From the NCBI GenBank assembly GCA_020073305.1, contig JAIQFK010000005.1, positions 186,001 to 250,000 on the forward strand: DNA of 64,000 nt. The letters run 5' to 3'. Of the stretch, positions 45,817 through 53,900 are shown one piece after another. This DNA is from Terriglobia bacterium (GTDB lineage Bacteria; Acidobacteriota; Terriglobia; Bryobacterales; Bryobacteraceae). A program made the position numbers and the translations under genes. The notes beneath the pieces are model-generated. The model did not search any database. It saw only the letters and a list, made by a program, of their open reading frames with translations, and had not been told where the DNA came from. Position 1 is the first letter of the stretch. Every line of letters begins with the position of its first letter.

Positions 45817-48435
45817 ATGAACTGGCTGCAGGAACTCGCGCGGCGGCTGTTCTACCTGGGGCGACAGACCAGCTTCAACCACGAACTCGAGGACGAGATC
45901 GAGTTCCATATCGACGCGCGGGCCGAGGAACTGGAAGAGACCGGTATGTCTCGCCAGGATGCGCGCCAACAGGCGCGGCGCGAGTTCGGTTCGAGCGTGC
46001 GCATGAAGGAGCAAACGCGCGCTGCCTGGCAGGTGCATTGGCTGGAAGACCTGCAGTCCGACCTCCGTTACGGTCTTCGAGCTCTGGCGCGCAATCCGGG
46101 ATTTGCGGCAGCAGCGATTTTCTCGCTGGCGCTGGGCATCGGCGCGAACACGACGATTTTCAGCTTGACGACGGAGTTTCTGTTCAGCCAACCCTCGTGC
46201 CGCAATGCGGAGACGCTAGCCTCGATGATTATCGGCGGAAACAGCCATGCCTACATGCCGCATTACCGCTTCCTGCGCGACGCACACATTTTCGAAGGGC
46301 TGGCAGGCAGCAATGAGGAATCAGAGTCAAACTGGCGGTTCGGGAACGACACCTACCGGCTGAATGTGATGCGCGTGACGGACAATTTCTTCCGCGTGGT
46401 AGGCGCGCCGGTGGCCATGGGTCGGCCGATCGAGCCAGGCGAACGTGATGTCGTCGTGCTGAGTGACCGATTCTGGAGGGTGCGGCTGGCGGCCGATCCT
46501 AACGTGGTAGGAAGGGCGCTGATCATCGACGGCCGGCCTTACACCGTTTCTGGCGTCTTGCCGCGCAATCATCGCACGGTGCTGGGGTTCGGCTTCGCGC
46601 CGGAAATGTACGTGCCCGTTTCGAGAGAAAGCGACATCGTGGCATTAATCGCGCGGCTGCCGGAGGGGATGTCTTTGCCGGCTGCTTACGCGCGGCTGGT
46701 GGCAACGTGTAAGCAACTGGACAAGGTCTACCCGCCGGATTCGGGTCCCGGCTCATCCTGGACAAATAATGTTGAAGTCGTTCCCGTCGCCGGGATGGAA
46801 CGGCTGAAATCGCTGAACATCATTCCGTTCGCCGCGTTCTTTGGGATGTTGATGATCGTGGTGGGGCTGGTGCTGCTGATTGCGTGCGCGAATGTTTCGA
46901 GCCTGTTGCTGGCGCGCGCGTCGGCGCGGCGGCAGGAACTTGCGATTCGGCTGGCAATTGGCGCGGGGCGGGGGCGTATTGTGCGCCAATTGCTGGCGGA
47001 GAGTCTGCTGCTGGCTCTGCTGGGTACGTGCGCGGGGCTCATCCTGAACCTCTGGCTGTCGGGTGTGATGAACCGCGTCCAACTGCCGTTGCCGCTACCC
47101 ATGCAACTCCTCATCCAGCCGGACTGGCGTCTGCTGCTCTATTCGATTGCAGTCGCGGGGACGAGTGCCTTGGTTGCGGGGTTGATGCCCGCTCTAAAGG
47201 CGACCCGCGAGGGCGTCAGCGCGGCACTGAAACTTACGGAGCGCCAAGTGGGTGGCCGCTGGACGCTGCGCAATGCGCTGGTTGTGGGGCAGCTTGCCGT
47301 GTCGGTGGTCTTACTGACGACAGGTTTTCTTTTTGTCAGGAACATGACCAAGTCCATGACGATGAGCCCAGGCTTTGACGTTGAACAGACGGTGTGGGCG
47401 TACATGCGGCTGGTTCCGGAAAAATACACAACCACGGAGCAGTTCGAGCGCCTGGTCCGTAACGCGCTGGCCGACCTGCGTGCGCTGCCCGGCGTCGAAG
47501 CGGCAAGCATTGCACGCGTTGTCCCGTTCAATAACAATTCCATTCGCGGCGGCGAGATCCGAACGGACTTGAGCCATCAGCCGGTGCCGGTACGGTTTCA
47601 CAACAACGATGTCTCGCCCAATTATTTCCGCACCATGGGTATTTCTCTTCTCGAGGGGCGCGATTTTTCGTCGTCCGATCGGAGAGGCTCATCCGAGGTG
47701 GCGATCGTCAACGAGAGCCTGGCCCGCCATTTGTTTGGCGACCGAGATCCTGTCGGCCACACGTTTTGGTATCCCGGTCCGCCGTTGAGCCCTCCGGTGA
47801 CTATCGTCGGTGTGGTGAAGAACAGTAAATACTTCACTCTCGGGGAAGACAATCCGCAGGCGATGTATACGCCGTACTTGCAGGGCGGTGACAAGTACGA
47901 CGACGGACACTTCATGGTCCGGAGTTTGCGGCCGCGCGATGTAGTGAAGGAGGTTGCGCAAACCCTGGGCCGGCTGGACGCGTCGGCGGCGATTGAAGTG
48001 AAGCCGATGCGCGATGCGATGGGGTTTGCGTTTCTGCCAAGCCGGATTGGCGCCGCGCTGCTGGGGAGCATGGGACTGCTGGGGCTGGCACTGGCGTCGA
48101 TCGGGCTCTACGGCGTGCTGGCATATTCCGTCAGCCGGCGTATTCGTGAGATCGGGCTGCGCATCGCGCTGGGCGCCGACCGCGGCGCGATCGTCGGCAT
48201 GGTGGTGCGGCAGAGCATGGCGCTGGTGATCGTCGGAATCACGATCGGACTGGGAATCGCGGCGTTCGCCACCAGGCCGCTTGCCATGTTCCTGGTTCCG
48301 GAGGTGAGTTCCACGGACCCGGCGACGTTCCTCGGAGTGGTGGCTGTGTTGCTCGCCGTAGCATTCGCCGCGACGCTCGGACCGGCGTTACGCGCGGTGC
48401 GCGTAGATCCGATGACGGCGCTAAGGTATGAGTGA
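45817..48435 (+). CDS. ADOP-type ABC transporter permease (two MacB-like modules)
   Basis: An 872-residue permease. An N-terminal cytoplasmic prefix domain (ELEDEIEFHIDARAEELEETGMSRQDARQQARREFG) is followed by two MacB/FtsX modules, each with a large extracytoplasmic part: the first with SLALGIGANTTIFSL and four-helix end LLIACANVSSLLLARASARRQELAIRLAIG, and the second ending in SVSRRIREIGLRIALGADRG and a final PMTALRYE. No ATP-binding domain is fused, as is usual for the acidobacterial duplicated orphan permeases. It probably works with a MacB-type ATPase elsewhere to export or transduce a mechanical signal. The cargo is unknown. Confidence 0.93.
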   Translation: MNWLQELARRLFYLGRQTSFNHELEDEIEFHIDARAEELEETGMSRQDARQQARREFGSSVRMKEQTRAAWQVHWLEDLQSDLRYGLRALARNPGFAAAAIFSLALGIGANTTIFSLTTEFLFSQPSCRNAETLASMIIGGNSHAYMPHYRFLRDAHIFEGLAGSNEESESNWRFGNDTYRLNVMRVTDNFFRVVGAPVAMGRPIEPGERDVVVLSDRFWRVRLAADPNVVGRALIIDGRPYTVSGVLPRNHRTVLGFGFAPEMYVPVSRESDIVALIARLPEGMSLPAAYARLVATCKQLDKVYPPDSGPGSSWTNNVEVVPVAGMERLKSLNIIPFAAFFGMLMIVVGLVLLIACANVSSLLLARASARRQELAIRLAIGAGRGRIVRQLLAESLLLALLGTCAGLILNLWLSGVMNRVQLPLPLPMQLLIQPDWRLLLYSIAVAGTSALVAGLMPALKATREGVSAALKLTERQVGGRWTLRNALVVGQLAVSVVLLTTGFLFVRNMTKSMTMSPGFDVEQTVWAYMRLVPEKYTTTEQFERLVRNALADLRALPGVEAASIARVVPFNNNSIRGGEIRTDLSHQPVPVRFHNNDVSPNYFRTMGISLLEGRDFSSSDRRGSSEVAIVNESLARHLFGDRDPVGHTFWYPGPPLSPPVTIVGVVKNSKYFTLGEDNPQAMYTPYLQGGDKYDDGHFMVRSLRPRDVVKEVAQTLGRLDASAAIEVKPMRDAMGFAFLPSRIGAALLGSMGLLGLALASIGLYGVLAYSVSRRIREIGLRIALGADRGAIVGMVVRQSMALVIVGITIGLGIAAFATRPLAMFLVPEVSSTDPATFLGVVAVLLAVAFAATLGPALRAVRVDPMTALRYE

Positions 48436-48577
48436 GCCATGGTCCTGCGGATCATAACGAGTCATGAAAACCGCTTGCTGCGCGCGCGGCTCAGAATGTG
48501 CCTGACGGCGCCCTGACCACCGGGGGAGTGGGTCCGGTTGTTTTTGTAGGAATGATGCTCTACGCTGTCCGTCGAGC

Positions 48578-48688
48578 CTTGTAGCGCAGGTGTACGGCGG
48601 GGTTTGCCGGAGACCTGCGGCTTTTCGTACCTGAACGGCAAAAGGCCGCAGGTCCCCGCCAGAATCGGGCGTGGGCCTGCGCTACAAG
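48578..48688. repeat. Large imperfect hairpin (REP/MITE-like element)
   Basis: The outer arms CTTGTAGCGCAGG (48578-48590) and CCTGCGCTACAAG (48676-48688) are perfect inverted copies, and an inner pair GACCTGCGGCTTTT (48612-48625) with AAAAGGCCGCAGGTC (48640-48654) pairs with one bulge. The whole element is 111 bases. It lies in the 349-base stretch between the permease and the YkgJ-type gene and is probably a non-autonomous mobile or regulatory repeat. The rest of that stretch shows nothing recognisable. Confidence 0.75.
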
Positions 48689-48784
48689 TTCACACGCACG
48701 GGCGTCCGTTGCGCCGCAGATTCCGATTCCGCCAAAAAGCACCAGCAATTCGGCGACCGCACGCGCAAGTTATCCTGGTACGAG

Positions 48785-49288
48785 ATGATTCAGGATCTGG
48801 TGCAGATCCGGCTGCTGGGCGAAAAGAAGCGGCCGGAGAACGAGCGCTTTCGGCGTTATCTGAAGGCGCACGATCACTCCGAACGCCGGATGCGGCGCAT
48901 CGCCGAAGAAATCGAAGAAGAGATCGATTGCACGGTTTGCGCCAACTGCTGCCGCGTGGCCACGGTGAGGGTGAGCGATCGCGATATCGACCGGCTCACT
49001 CGGCATCTCGGCATTACGCGCGCGGAGTTTCTGGCCCAGTACATCACCTTGAGCGACGAAGAAGGCCGCATTTTACACCGCAAAGAGAGTGGATGCGTCT
49101 TTCTGGACGGCAACACCTGCACGGTCTACGAGAACCGGCCGGATACCTGCGAGCGCTTCCCGCACTTGGTGCGCGGCAACGGTTCGATTGCGAGCCGCAT
49201 GTGGCAGTTCATCGACCGTGCCTGCTACTGCCCCATTGTGTACAACGCGCTCGAGGCGTTCAAAGCGGAATCGAAATTTACGAGATAG
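48785..49288 (+). CDS. YkgJ-family cysteine cluster protein
   Basis: A 167-residue protein of the CxxCxxCC family (zinc- or iron-chelating). The cluster is CTVCANCC, followed by CVFLDGNTCTVYENRPDTCERFP and a late C-x-C (ACYC). An N-terminal charged helical part (GEKKRPENERFRRYLKAH) precedes it. The family function is not settled; it may bind Zn or an Fe-S cluster. I start at ATG 48785; the reading is open to a GTG at 48671, but that part runs into the right arm of the hairpin and has no clear domain. Downstream begins the transposase-remnant region. Confidence 0.8.
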   Translation: MIQDLVQIRLLGEKKRPENERFRRYLKAHDHSERRMRRIAEEIEEEIDCTVCANCCRVATVRVSDRDIDRLTRHLGITRAEFLAQYITLSDEEGRILHRKESGCVFLDGNTCTVYENRPDTCERFPHLVRGNGSIASRMWQFIDRACYCPIVYNALEAFKAESKFTR

Positions 49289-49362
49289 GTGGAAAACGCC
49301 CCGGGTTTTCCTCCAAGATGATCTGGTGGACAACCCGGGACAGACCGCCCTTTACTACTCCG

Positions 49363-49479
49363 TCATCGCGAAGTCGAATGACGGTTGGCATCGGAATCGA
49401 AAACCACGCGCCGCGAATTTCCGCGCTGCGTCACATGATGCGCCGCAGCTTCGGCAATCACGGGCGCCATCCTGGCCAT
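49363..49479 (-). pseudogene. REP-associated tyrosine transposase (RAYT), N-terminal remnant
   Basis: Only 38 codons remain. They read as the typical RAYT opening: MARMAPVI, then HHVTQRGN and RRVVF. Full proteins are about 150-300 residues and contain HxH and catalytic Tyr motifs further on; none of that can be read here, and the frame stops after STSR. This is the conserved beginning of an IS200/IS605-like Y1 transposase of the TnpA-REP type, truncated at its 3' end. The GGAAACCC array lies 65 bases upstream of its ATG. The rest of the 49289-50003 stretch has no intact gene. Confidence 0.7.
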
Positions 49480-49543
49480 AGAATGAGATAGTCGATGGGA
49501 AAGAGGATTGTCTCGCAAAACGGGCGGTCTATCCCTAGCAGGC

Positions 49544-49715
49544 CGGAAACCCCGGAAACCCCGGAAACCCGGAAACCCCGGAAACCCCCGGAAACCCGCG
49601 GAAACCCGGAAACCCGGAGGAAACCCGCGGAAACCCGGGGAAACCCGGGGGAAACCCGGGGGGGAAACCCGGGGGGGGGAAACCCGGGGGGGGGAAACCC
49701 GGGGGGGGGAAACCC
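49544..49715 (+). repeat. Tandem array of GGAAACCC-type units
   Basis: About 15 units of GGAAACCC with a variable number of added C or G between them. The G run lengthens from left to right, reaching GGGGGGGG, which looks like expansion by slippage. Translated, it gives GFPPPGFPP-like runs, but these ORFs are low-complexity artefacts. The array stands upstream of the transposase remnant on the minus strand and adjoins a 16-base inverted repeat and an inverted right array. Confidence 0.8.
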
Positions 49716-49777
49716 GGGACAGTACACTCAAATCGGATTTCTGAAAGCGGATGATGGTGTATTGAGTGTACTGTCCC
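49716..49777. repeat. Hairpin between the two arrays, 16-base perfect stem
   Basis: GGGACAGTACACTCAA (49716-49731) and TTGAGTGTACTGTCCC (49762-49777) are perfect inverted copies with a loop of 30 bases. This GGGACAGTACACT motif recurs at the ends of REP-type elements tied to RAYT transposases, and here its two copies mark the centre of a larger inverted structure formed by the left and right arrays. Confidence 0.8.
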
Positions 49778-49822
49778 GCGTTTCCCCCGCGTTTCCCCCG
49801 CGCGTTTCCCCCGCGTTTCCCC
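49778..49822 (-). repeat. Inverted short array of GGGGGAAACGCG units
   Basis: Four units read GCGTTTCCCCC on the plus strand, the reverse complement of a GGGGGAAACGC unit. Together with the left array they form a large palindromic structure around the hairpin. The right arm is much shorter than the left, consistent with the left arm having expanded. Confidence 0.75.
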
Positions 49823-50003
49823 TCGGCGTCGTGATGCCCGGCCGGGCCATCGTGGGGGGAGTGGAGTGGCCGGTGGGGTGGAAATGAGGGAGTCTGTAGC
49901 GCTGTGCAACCGCTTCCTTTGGTTGCGGCTCAATTTCGGCAGGCTTTGTCTGTCCATCCCGGCCTTGCGCCGTTCCGAAGCATTCAGTTAGCATAGCCGC
50001 GAG

Positions 50004-50627
50004 ATGAAAAATTGCGCTGTGCTCTTCTTCCTGGCCCTCCTCCCGCTGTTCGCGGCTGACGAAGGCTTTACCTCTCTGTTCAACGGCAAGGATCTCACCG
50101 GCTGGAAAGTCAACGAGAATGTCGACACCTTTTCCGTCAAAGACGGTGCCATTGTCTCGCACGGACCGCGCAGCCATTGCTTTTACGTGGGCGATTTCCA
50201 CGACCACACGTTCAAGGACTTCGAACTGAAGGTCGACGTCATGACGCTCCCCGGCGCCAACGGCGGCGTCTACATCCAAACCGCATTTCAGGACCGAGGT
50301 TGGCCCGGCAAGGGATTTGAGGTGCAGGTGAATAACACCTTTGTGGGCGATCCACGGAGAACCGCCAGCCTGTATGAAGTGCAAGACAACGCGGGCGAGG
50401 TCGCCAAAGACAACCAGTGGTTCACCGAGGATATCATCGCCAAAGGCGACACCATCATCGTTAAAGTAGATGGCAAGCAGGTGGTGAATTGGACGCAGCC
50501 CGCGAACTGGCAAGGCACCCAAGACTTCTCGAACCGCCGCATTGGCGCGGGCACCATCGCGCTTCAGGGCCATGATCGCGGCAGCACGGTGTATTACAAG
50601 AACATTCGCATCAAGCTGCTTGACTAG
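50004..50627 (+). CDS. DUF1080 (3-keto-disaccharide hydrolase-like) protein
   Basis: A 207-residue exported protein (signal peptide NCAVLFFLALLPLFAAD) made of one concanavalin-like jelly-roll domain. The family hallmark FTSLFNGKDLTGWKV opens it, followed by GAIVSHG, DFELKVDVMTLPGANGGVYIQT, GFEVQVNNT and GTIALQGHD. DUF1080 proteins include 3-keto-glucoside and 3-keto-disaccharide hydrolases; binding of glucans is also reported. It is 10 bases from a GH32 enzyme on the same strand, so the two likely degrade the same oligosaccharide. Confidence 0.9.
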   Translation: MKNCAVLFFLALLPLFAADEGFTSLFNGKDLTGWKVNENVDTFSVKDGAIVSHGPRSHCFYVGDFHDHTFKDFELKVDVMTLPGANGGVYIQTAFQDRGWPGKGFEVQVNNTFVGDPRRTASLYEVQDNAGEVAKDNQWFTEDIIAKGDTIIVKVDGKQVVNWTQPANWQGTQDFSNRRIGAGTIALQGHDRGSTVYYKNIRIKLLD

Positions 50628-50637
50628 CTACGCGGCG

Positions 50638-52143
50638 ATGAAGAGGGGCCTCATCTGCTTCGTGCTCGGCGCGAGCATCTGTTTGCTCAACGCCTCCGAA
50701 CTGTATACAGAACCTTTCCGTCCTCAATTCCATTTCAGCCCAGCCAGGAATTGGACGAATGATCCTAACGGCCTGGTTTTTTATCAGGGTGAGTACCACC
50801 TCTTCTACCAATACAACCCTCTCGGCGACACCTGGGGGCACATGAGCTGGGGCCATGCCGTGAGCACGGACATGGTGCACTGGAAGCATCTGCCGGTGGC
50901 GCTCGCCGAAGAGAACGGCGAGATGATCTTTTCGGGCAGCGCTGTAGTGGATTGGCACAACTCAAGCGGGCTCTGCCGGAATCGAGATCCGCGGGATCAT
51001 TCCTGCCTGATCGCCATCTATACGGGCCACAGCGACCACCAGAGCCAGAGCATCGCCTTCAGCAACGATCGTGGACGGACATGGACGAAATACAAAGGCA
51101 ATCCCGTCATCGATCTGGGCCTGCGCGACTTCCGCGATCCCAAGGTCTTCTGGCATGAGAAAACTCACGAATGGATCATGGTGACCGCGCTGGCCGCCGC
51201 CCACAAAGTTCGTTTCTTCGGCTCCTCCGACCTGAAGCGATGGACCGCCCTGAGCGATTTCGGTCCCGCCGGCGCTACGTCCGGCGCCTGGGAATGCCCC
51301 GACCTTTTTCGTCTTCCCGTGGATGCCGGCCAAACGCGCTGGGTTCTTTCGGTGAACATCAACCCGGGCGCCATCGCCGGAGGATCGGGCAACCAGTATT
51401 TCGTCGGCCAGTTTGATGGGACCCGATTCACGAACGACAACCCGGCTTCACAAACGTTGTGGGCGGATTACGGAAAGGATTTTTACGCCAGCCAATCTTA
51501 CTCCGATATTCCACCGCTAGATGGCCGGCGAATCTGGATGGGTTGGTTCAGCAACTGGCTGTACGCCAATAAAGAACCTACCGATCCCTGGCGCTGCGGG
51601 CAGTCCATACCTCGCGTGCTTAAGTTGAAAAAAATCGGGAACTCGATCCGGCTGGCGCAGGAACCCATCGCCGAACTCGCGTCACTTCGCGGCGAGCATT
51701 TGCATATCGGCCCCGCCGGTGTCGTAGAAGCAAACCTGCGGCTGCGCGGATTTCACTCCGATACTTACGAACTGAGTGCGGAGATCGACACGGCGAGCGA
51801 AGCCGGCTTCAAACTGCGCAAGGGTGCGCCCGAGGAAACACTCGCCGGATATAACGCGAATTCGGCAGAGGTTTTCATCGACCGCACCCGGTCCGGCATC
51901 GTGGATTTCAGCGGCGACTTCCCCGGCCGTCATGCAGGCCCCGTGGTCGCAGCCAACCATCGCATCAGGCTGTGCATCTTCGTCGACCGGAGTTCTGTAG
52001 AGCTCTTTGCCAATGACGGCGGGACGGTCATCTCCGACCGCATTTTTCCGTCACCAACCAGCAACGGGCTCGAGATTTATGCGCTGGGCGGCAGCGCCCG
52101 AGTGATATCCCTCGACGTCTGGAAGCTGAAATCCACTTGGTAG
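50638..52143 (+). CDS. Glycoside hydrolase family 32 fructan/sucrose hydrolase
   Basis: A 501-residue exported enzyme (signal peptide LICFVLGASICLLN). The five-bladed propeller carries the GH32 set: NDPNG at 41-45 with nucleophile Asp42, RDP at 166-168, and the acid/base Glu219 in WECPDLF. A beta-sandwich C-terminal domain follows (LRGFHSDTYELSAEIDTA; ICIFVDRSSVELFANDG). It releases fructose from sucrose, levan or inulin; exo-type levanase or invertase cannot be separated by eye. A DUF1080 partner lies 10 bases upstream, and no transporter or fructokinase is nearby. Confidence 0.93.
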   Translation: MKRGLICFVLGASICLLNASELYTEPFRPQFHFSPARNWTNDPNGLVFYQGEYHLFYQYNPLGDTWGHMSWGHAVSTDMVHWKHLPVALAEENGEMIFSGSAVVDWHNSSGLCRNRDPRDHSCLIAIYTGHSDHQSQSIAFSNDRGRTWTKYKGNPVIDLGLRDFRDPKVFWHEKTHEWIMVTALAAAHKVRFFGSSDLKRWTALSDFGPAGATSGAWECPDLFRLPVDAGQTRWVLSVNINPGAIAGGSGNQYFVGQFDGTRFTNDNPASQTLWADYGKDFYASQSYSDIPPLDGRRIWMGWFSNWLYANKEPTDPWRCGQSIPRVLKLKKIGNSIRLAQEPIAELASLRGEHLHIGPAGVVEANLRLRGFHSDTYELSAEIDTASEAGFKLRKGAPEETLAGYNANSAEVFIDRTRSGIVDFSGDFPGRHAGPVVAANHRIRLCIFVDRSSVELFANDGGTVISDRIFPSPTSNGLEIYALGGSARVISLDVWKLKSTW

Positions 52144-52155
52144 TTGCCGTCGCAT

Positions 52156-52809
52156 TTAGTGGCGGTTAGCCAGCCGATGCACATCGAACACCTTAACCGC
52201 TGGCAGCACGCGCTCGTCCGGTAGCGGCTCGCCCAGCGTCGTTCGCACGGGAACCACCCCCGCCCACACCGGCAGCGAGTAGTCCTCCTCATCATCGAGA
52301 GGCGAACCTGTGCGAATTTTCGCCGAGACTTCGTGGAGTTCCAGCGCTAACACGCTGGTGGCCTTCAGCTCCTGTTCTGTCGGCTGCCGGACTTCTTCCC
52401 AGCGCCCGGGCACCATGTGGTTGGTGAAGCGATGCATGGCTTCCATTTTCTCGGCGGAATCGGTTACCAGCCGCGCTTTGCCCAGCACGACTACCGACCG
52501 GTAGTTCATGGAATGATGGAACGCCGAGCGCGCCAGGACAAATCCATCCACCAGCGTCACCGTCAGGCAAACGTCCACACCCTCATCGAGCGTGCGCAAC
52601 ATCCGGCTGGCCGCGGAACCGTGAATGTAGATCCGGTCTCCTCCGCGCGCGTAGAGCGTGGGAATCACGTACGGCTGCCCGTCAGCCACGAACCCGACAT
52701 GGCAGAGAAAGCCTTCGTCCAAAATCGAGTGTACTTTCTGTTTGTCGTATGCGGCGCGCTTCGGCAGACGCCTCACCCGAGTCCGATCCGTTGGATTATA
52801 GTTTTCCAT
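52156..52809 (-). CDS. Nitroimidazole-resistance/pyridoxamine 5'-phosphate oxidase-like flavoprotein
   Basis: A 217-residue cytoplasmic split-barrel protein of the PNPOx-like, NimA-type family. It starts MENYNPTDRTRVRRLPKRA and contains ILDEGFLCHVGFVADGQPYVIPTLY, IYIHGSAASRML and RSVVVLGKARLV. Members bind FMN or another flavin; some reduce nitroimidazoles. ATG 52809 gives the normal family N-terminus; the upstream part of the open reading is not conserved. The 3' end is 12 bases from the convergent GH32 gene and it is 43 bases from the MDR gene upstream. Confidence 0.88.
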   Translation of the reverse strand: MENYNPTDRTRVRRLPKRAAYDKQKVHSILDEGFLCHVGFVADGQPYVIPTLYARGGDRIYIHGSAASRMLRTLDEGVDVCLTVTLVDGFVLARSAFHHSMNYRSVVVLGKARLVTDSAEKMEAMHRFTNHMVPGRWEEVRQPTEQELKATSVLALELHEVSAKIRTGSPLDDEEDYSLPVWAGVVPVRTTLGEPLPDERVLPAVKVFDVHRLANRH

Positions 52810-52852
52810 CGTGTCTTCCGAATTGTAGCGAAGAAATTTCGCCGGCTGTGCC

Positions 52853-53821
52853 TTACGGGATGACCACAAGCCTCCGGCCCTGCAGATGTTGTCGTTCCCA
52901 GGCCGCCTCGATGCCGGCGAGTGAAACCCGCTCGGTATCGACGCGGAGTTCGCCGCTGGCAGCGTAGGACATCATCTGATGGTACGAGTCGACGATCGTG
53001 TCGAGTGGAGGGACAGCGCCACTGCCGCTCCCCAGGATCTCGAGTTTCGTGCTGCGCAGCACGGCCGCCGGCAGCGAGATGGCGGGTCCCGCGCTTTCGC
53101 CGACTTCGACCAGACGGACGCGGGAGCGCGCCGCAGCAAAGTCTGCGCGGCCCAAAGTAGCGAGCAAGACCTCCGTAGGGTGGCCCCACAAGAAGTCGAT
53201 CACCACGTCGAAACCGATTGCGCCCGCTTCACGGACGAAAACCGCGGTGAGATCCTGATCCGGCGTGTCGAGCCGGATGGTGGCATCGGCGCCGAGCGAG
53301 CCAAGAGTGCTCAGCACCGGCTCATTCCGCCCGGCCGCGACCACACGACCTGCGCCGTGCAGCTTGGCGATCTGCACCGCGAGCTTGCCGGTAACGCCAG
53401 TCGCGCCCAGGATGAGAACCGTCTCGCCTTTGGCGAGCTGTGCACGCCAGGTAAGCGCAAACCAAGCTGACATGCCGGGGTTCAACAGGGCCGCGGCGCT
53501 GTCGTCATCGACGCCATCCGGGATCGGAAAGCAACGGGCGCGCGCCACCGCCGTGCGTTGCGCCATCGCGCCATGCGGCCGTCGGGGCCCGGCGAACACC
53601 ACGCGGCTGCCATCCTCCAGACGCCCGGCGCCATCCAAGCCGCATACCACCGGCAGTTCGCGGAAGCTCGCATAGTGCTCGCCTCGCGCCATCGCCTTGT
53701 CCACGGGCTTTAGTGCCGCCGCCCGCACGTTCACGATCACCTCACCCTCGCCCGCGGAGGGCTCAGGGAATGACTCGAAGCGCGGCGGCTTCCCGAGGGC
53801 ATGCAGTACGGCGGCGTTCAT
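52853..53821 (-). CDS. Zinc-independent MDR dehydrogenase/quinone oxidoreductase-like
   Basis: A 322-residue medium-chain dehydrogenase. The GroES-like N-terminal domain (AAVLHALGKPPRFESF, VIVNVRAAALKPVDKAMARGEHY) is followed by the Rossmann domain with GATGVTGKLAVQIAKLHGAGRV and NADP-type turn AAGRNE. The catalytic zinc ligands of ADHs are not evident, so it is closer to the quinone-reductase/enoyl-reductase branch. It is translated in tandem with the flavoprotein gene. The product and substrate are unknown. Confidence 0.87.
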   Translation of the reverse strand: MNAAVLHALGKPPRFESFPEPSAGEGEVIVNVRAAALKPVDKAMARGEHYASFRELPVVCGLDGAGRLEDGSRVVFAGPRRPHGAMAQRTAVARARCFPIPDGVDDDSAAALLNPGMSAWFALTWRAQLAKGETVLILGATGVTGKLAVQIAKLHGAGRVVAAGRNEPVLSTLGSLGADATIRLDTPDQDLTAVFVREAGAIGFDVVIDFLWGHPTEVLLATLGRADFAAARSRVRLVEVGESAGPAISLPAAVLRSTKLEILGSGSGAVPPLDTIVDSYHQMMSYAASGELRVDTERVSLAGIEAAWERQHLQGRRLVVIP

Positions 53822-53900
53822 GTTCGGATTGGCTTGCGAACCTCTCGATTCTATTACGCTCCAGCTTCACTTGAGGGAAACTGACAGAGAGAACTGCGCG

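Noticed and set aside
48671-48784. GTG at 48671 as the YkgJ-type gene start
   Set aside because: It lies in the right arm of the hairpin and the added residues have no domain similarity; ATG 48785 begins at the charged family-like N-terminus.
49544-49822. GGAAACCC array as a CRISPR array
   Set aside because: The units are directly adjacent with no unique spacers of about 30 bases, unit length varies, and no cas gene is nearby.
49458-49887. Long frames with GFPPPGFPP- or NPGGGNPGG-like runs as collagen-like proteins
   Set aside because: They are translations of the tandem array on both strands. No signal peptide, no ribosome binding site and no flanking conserved domain support them.
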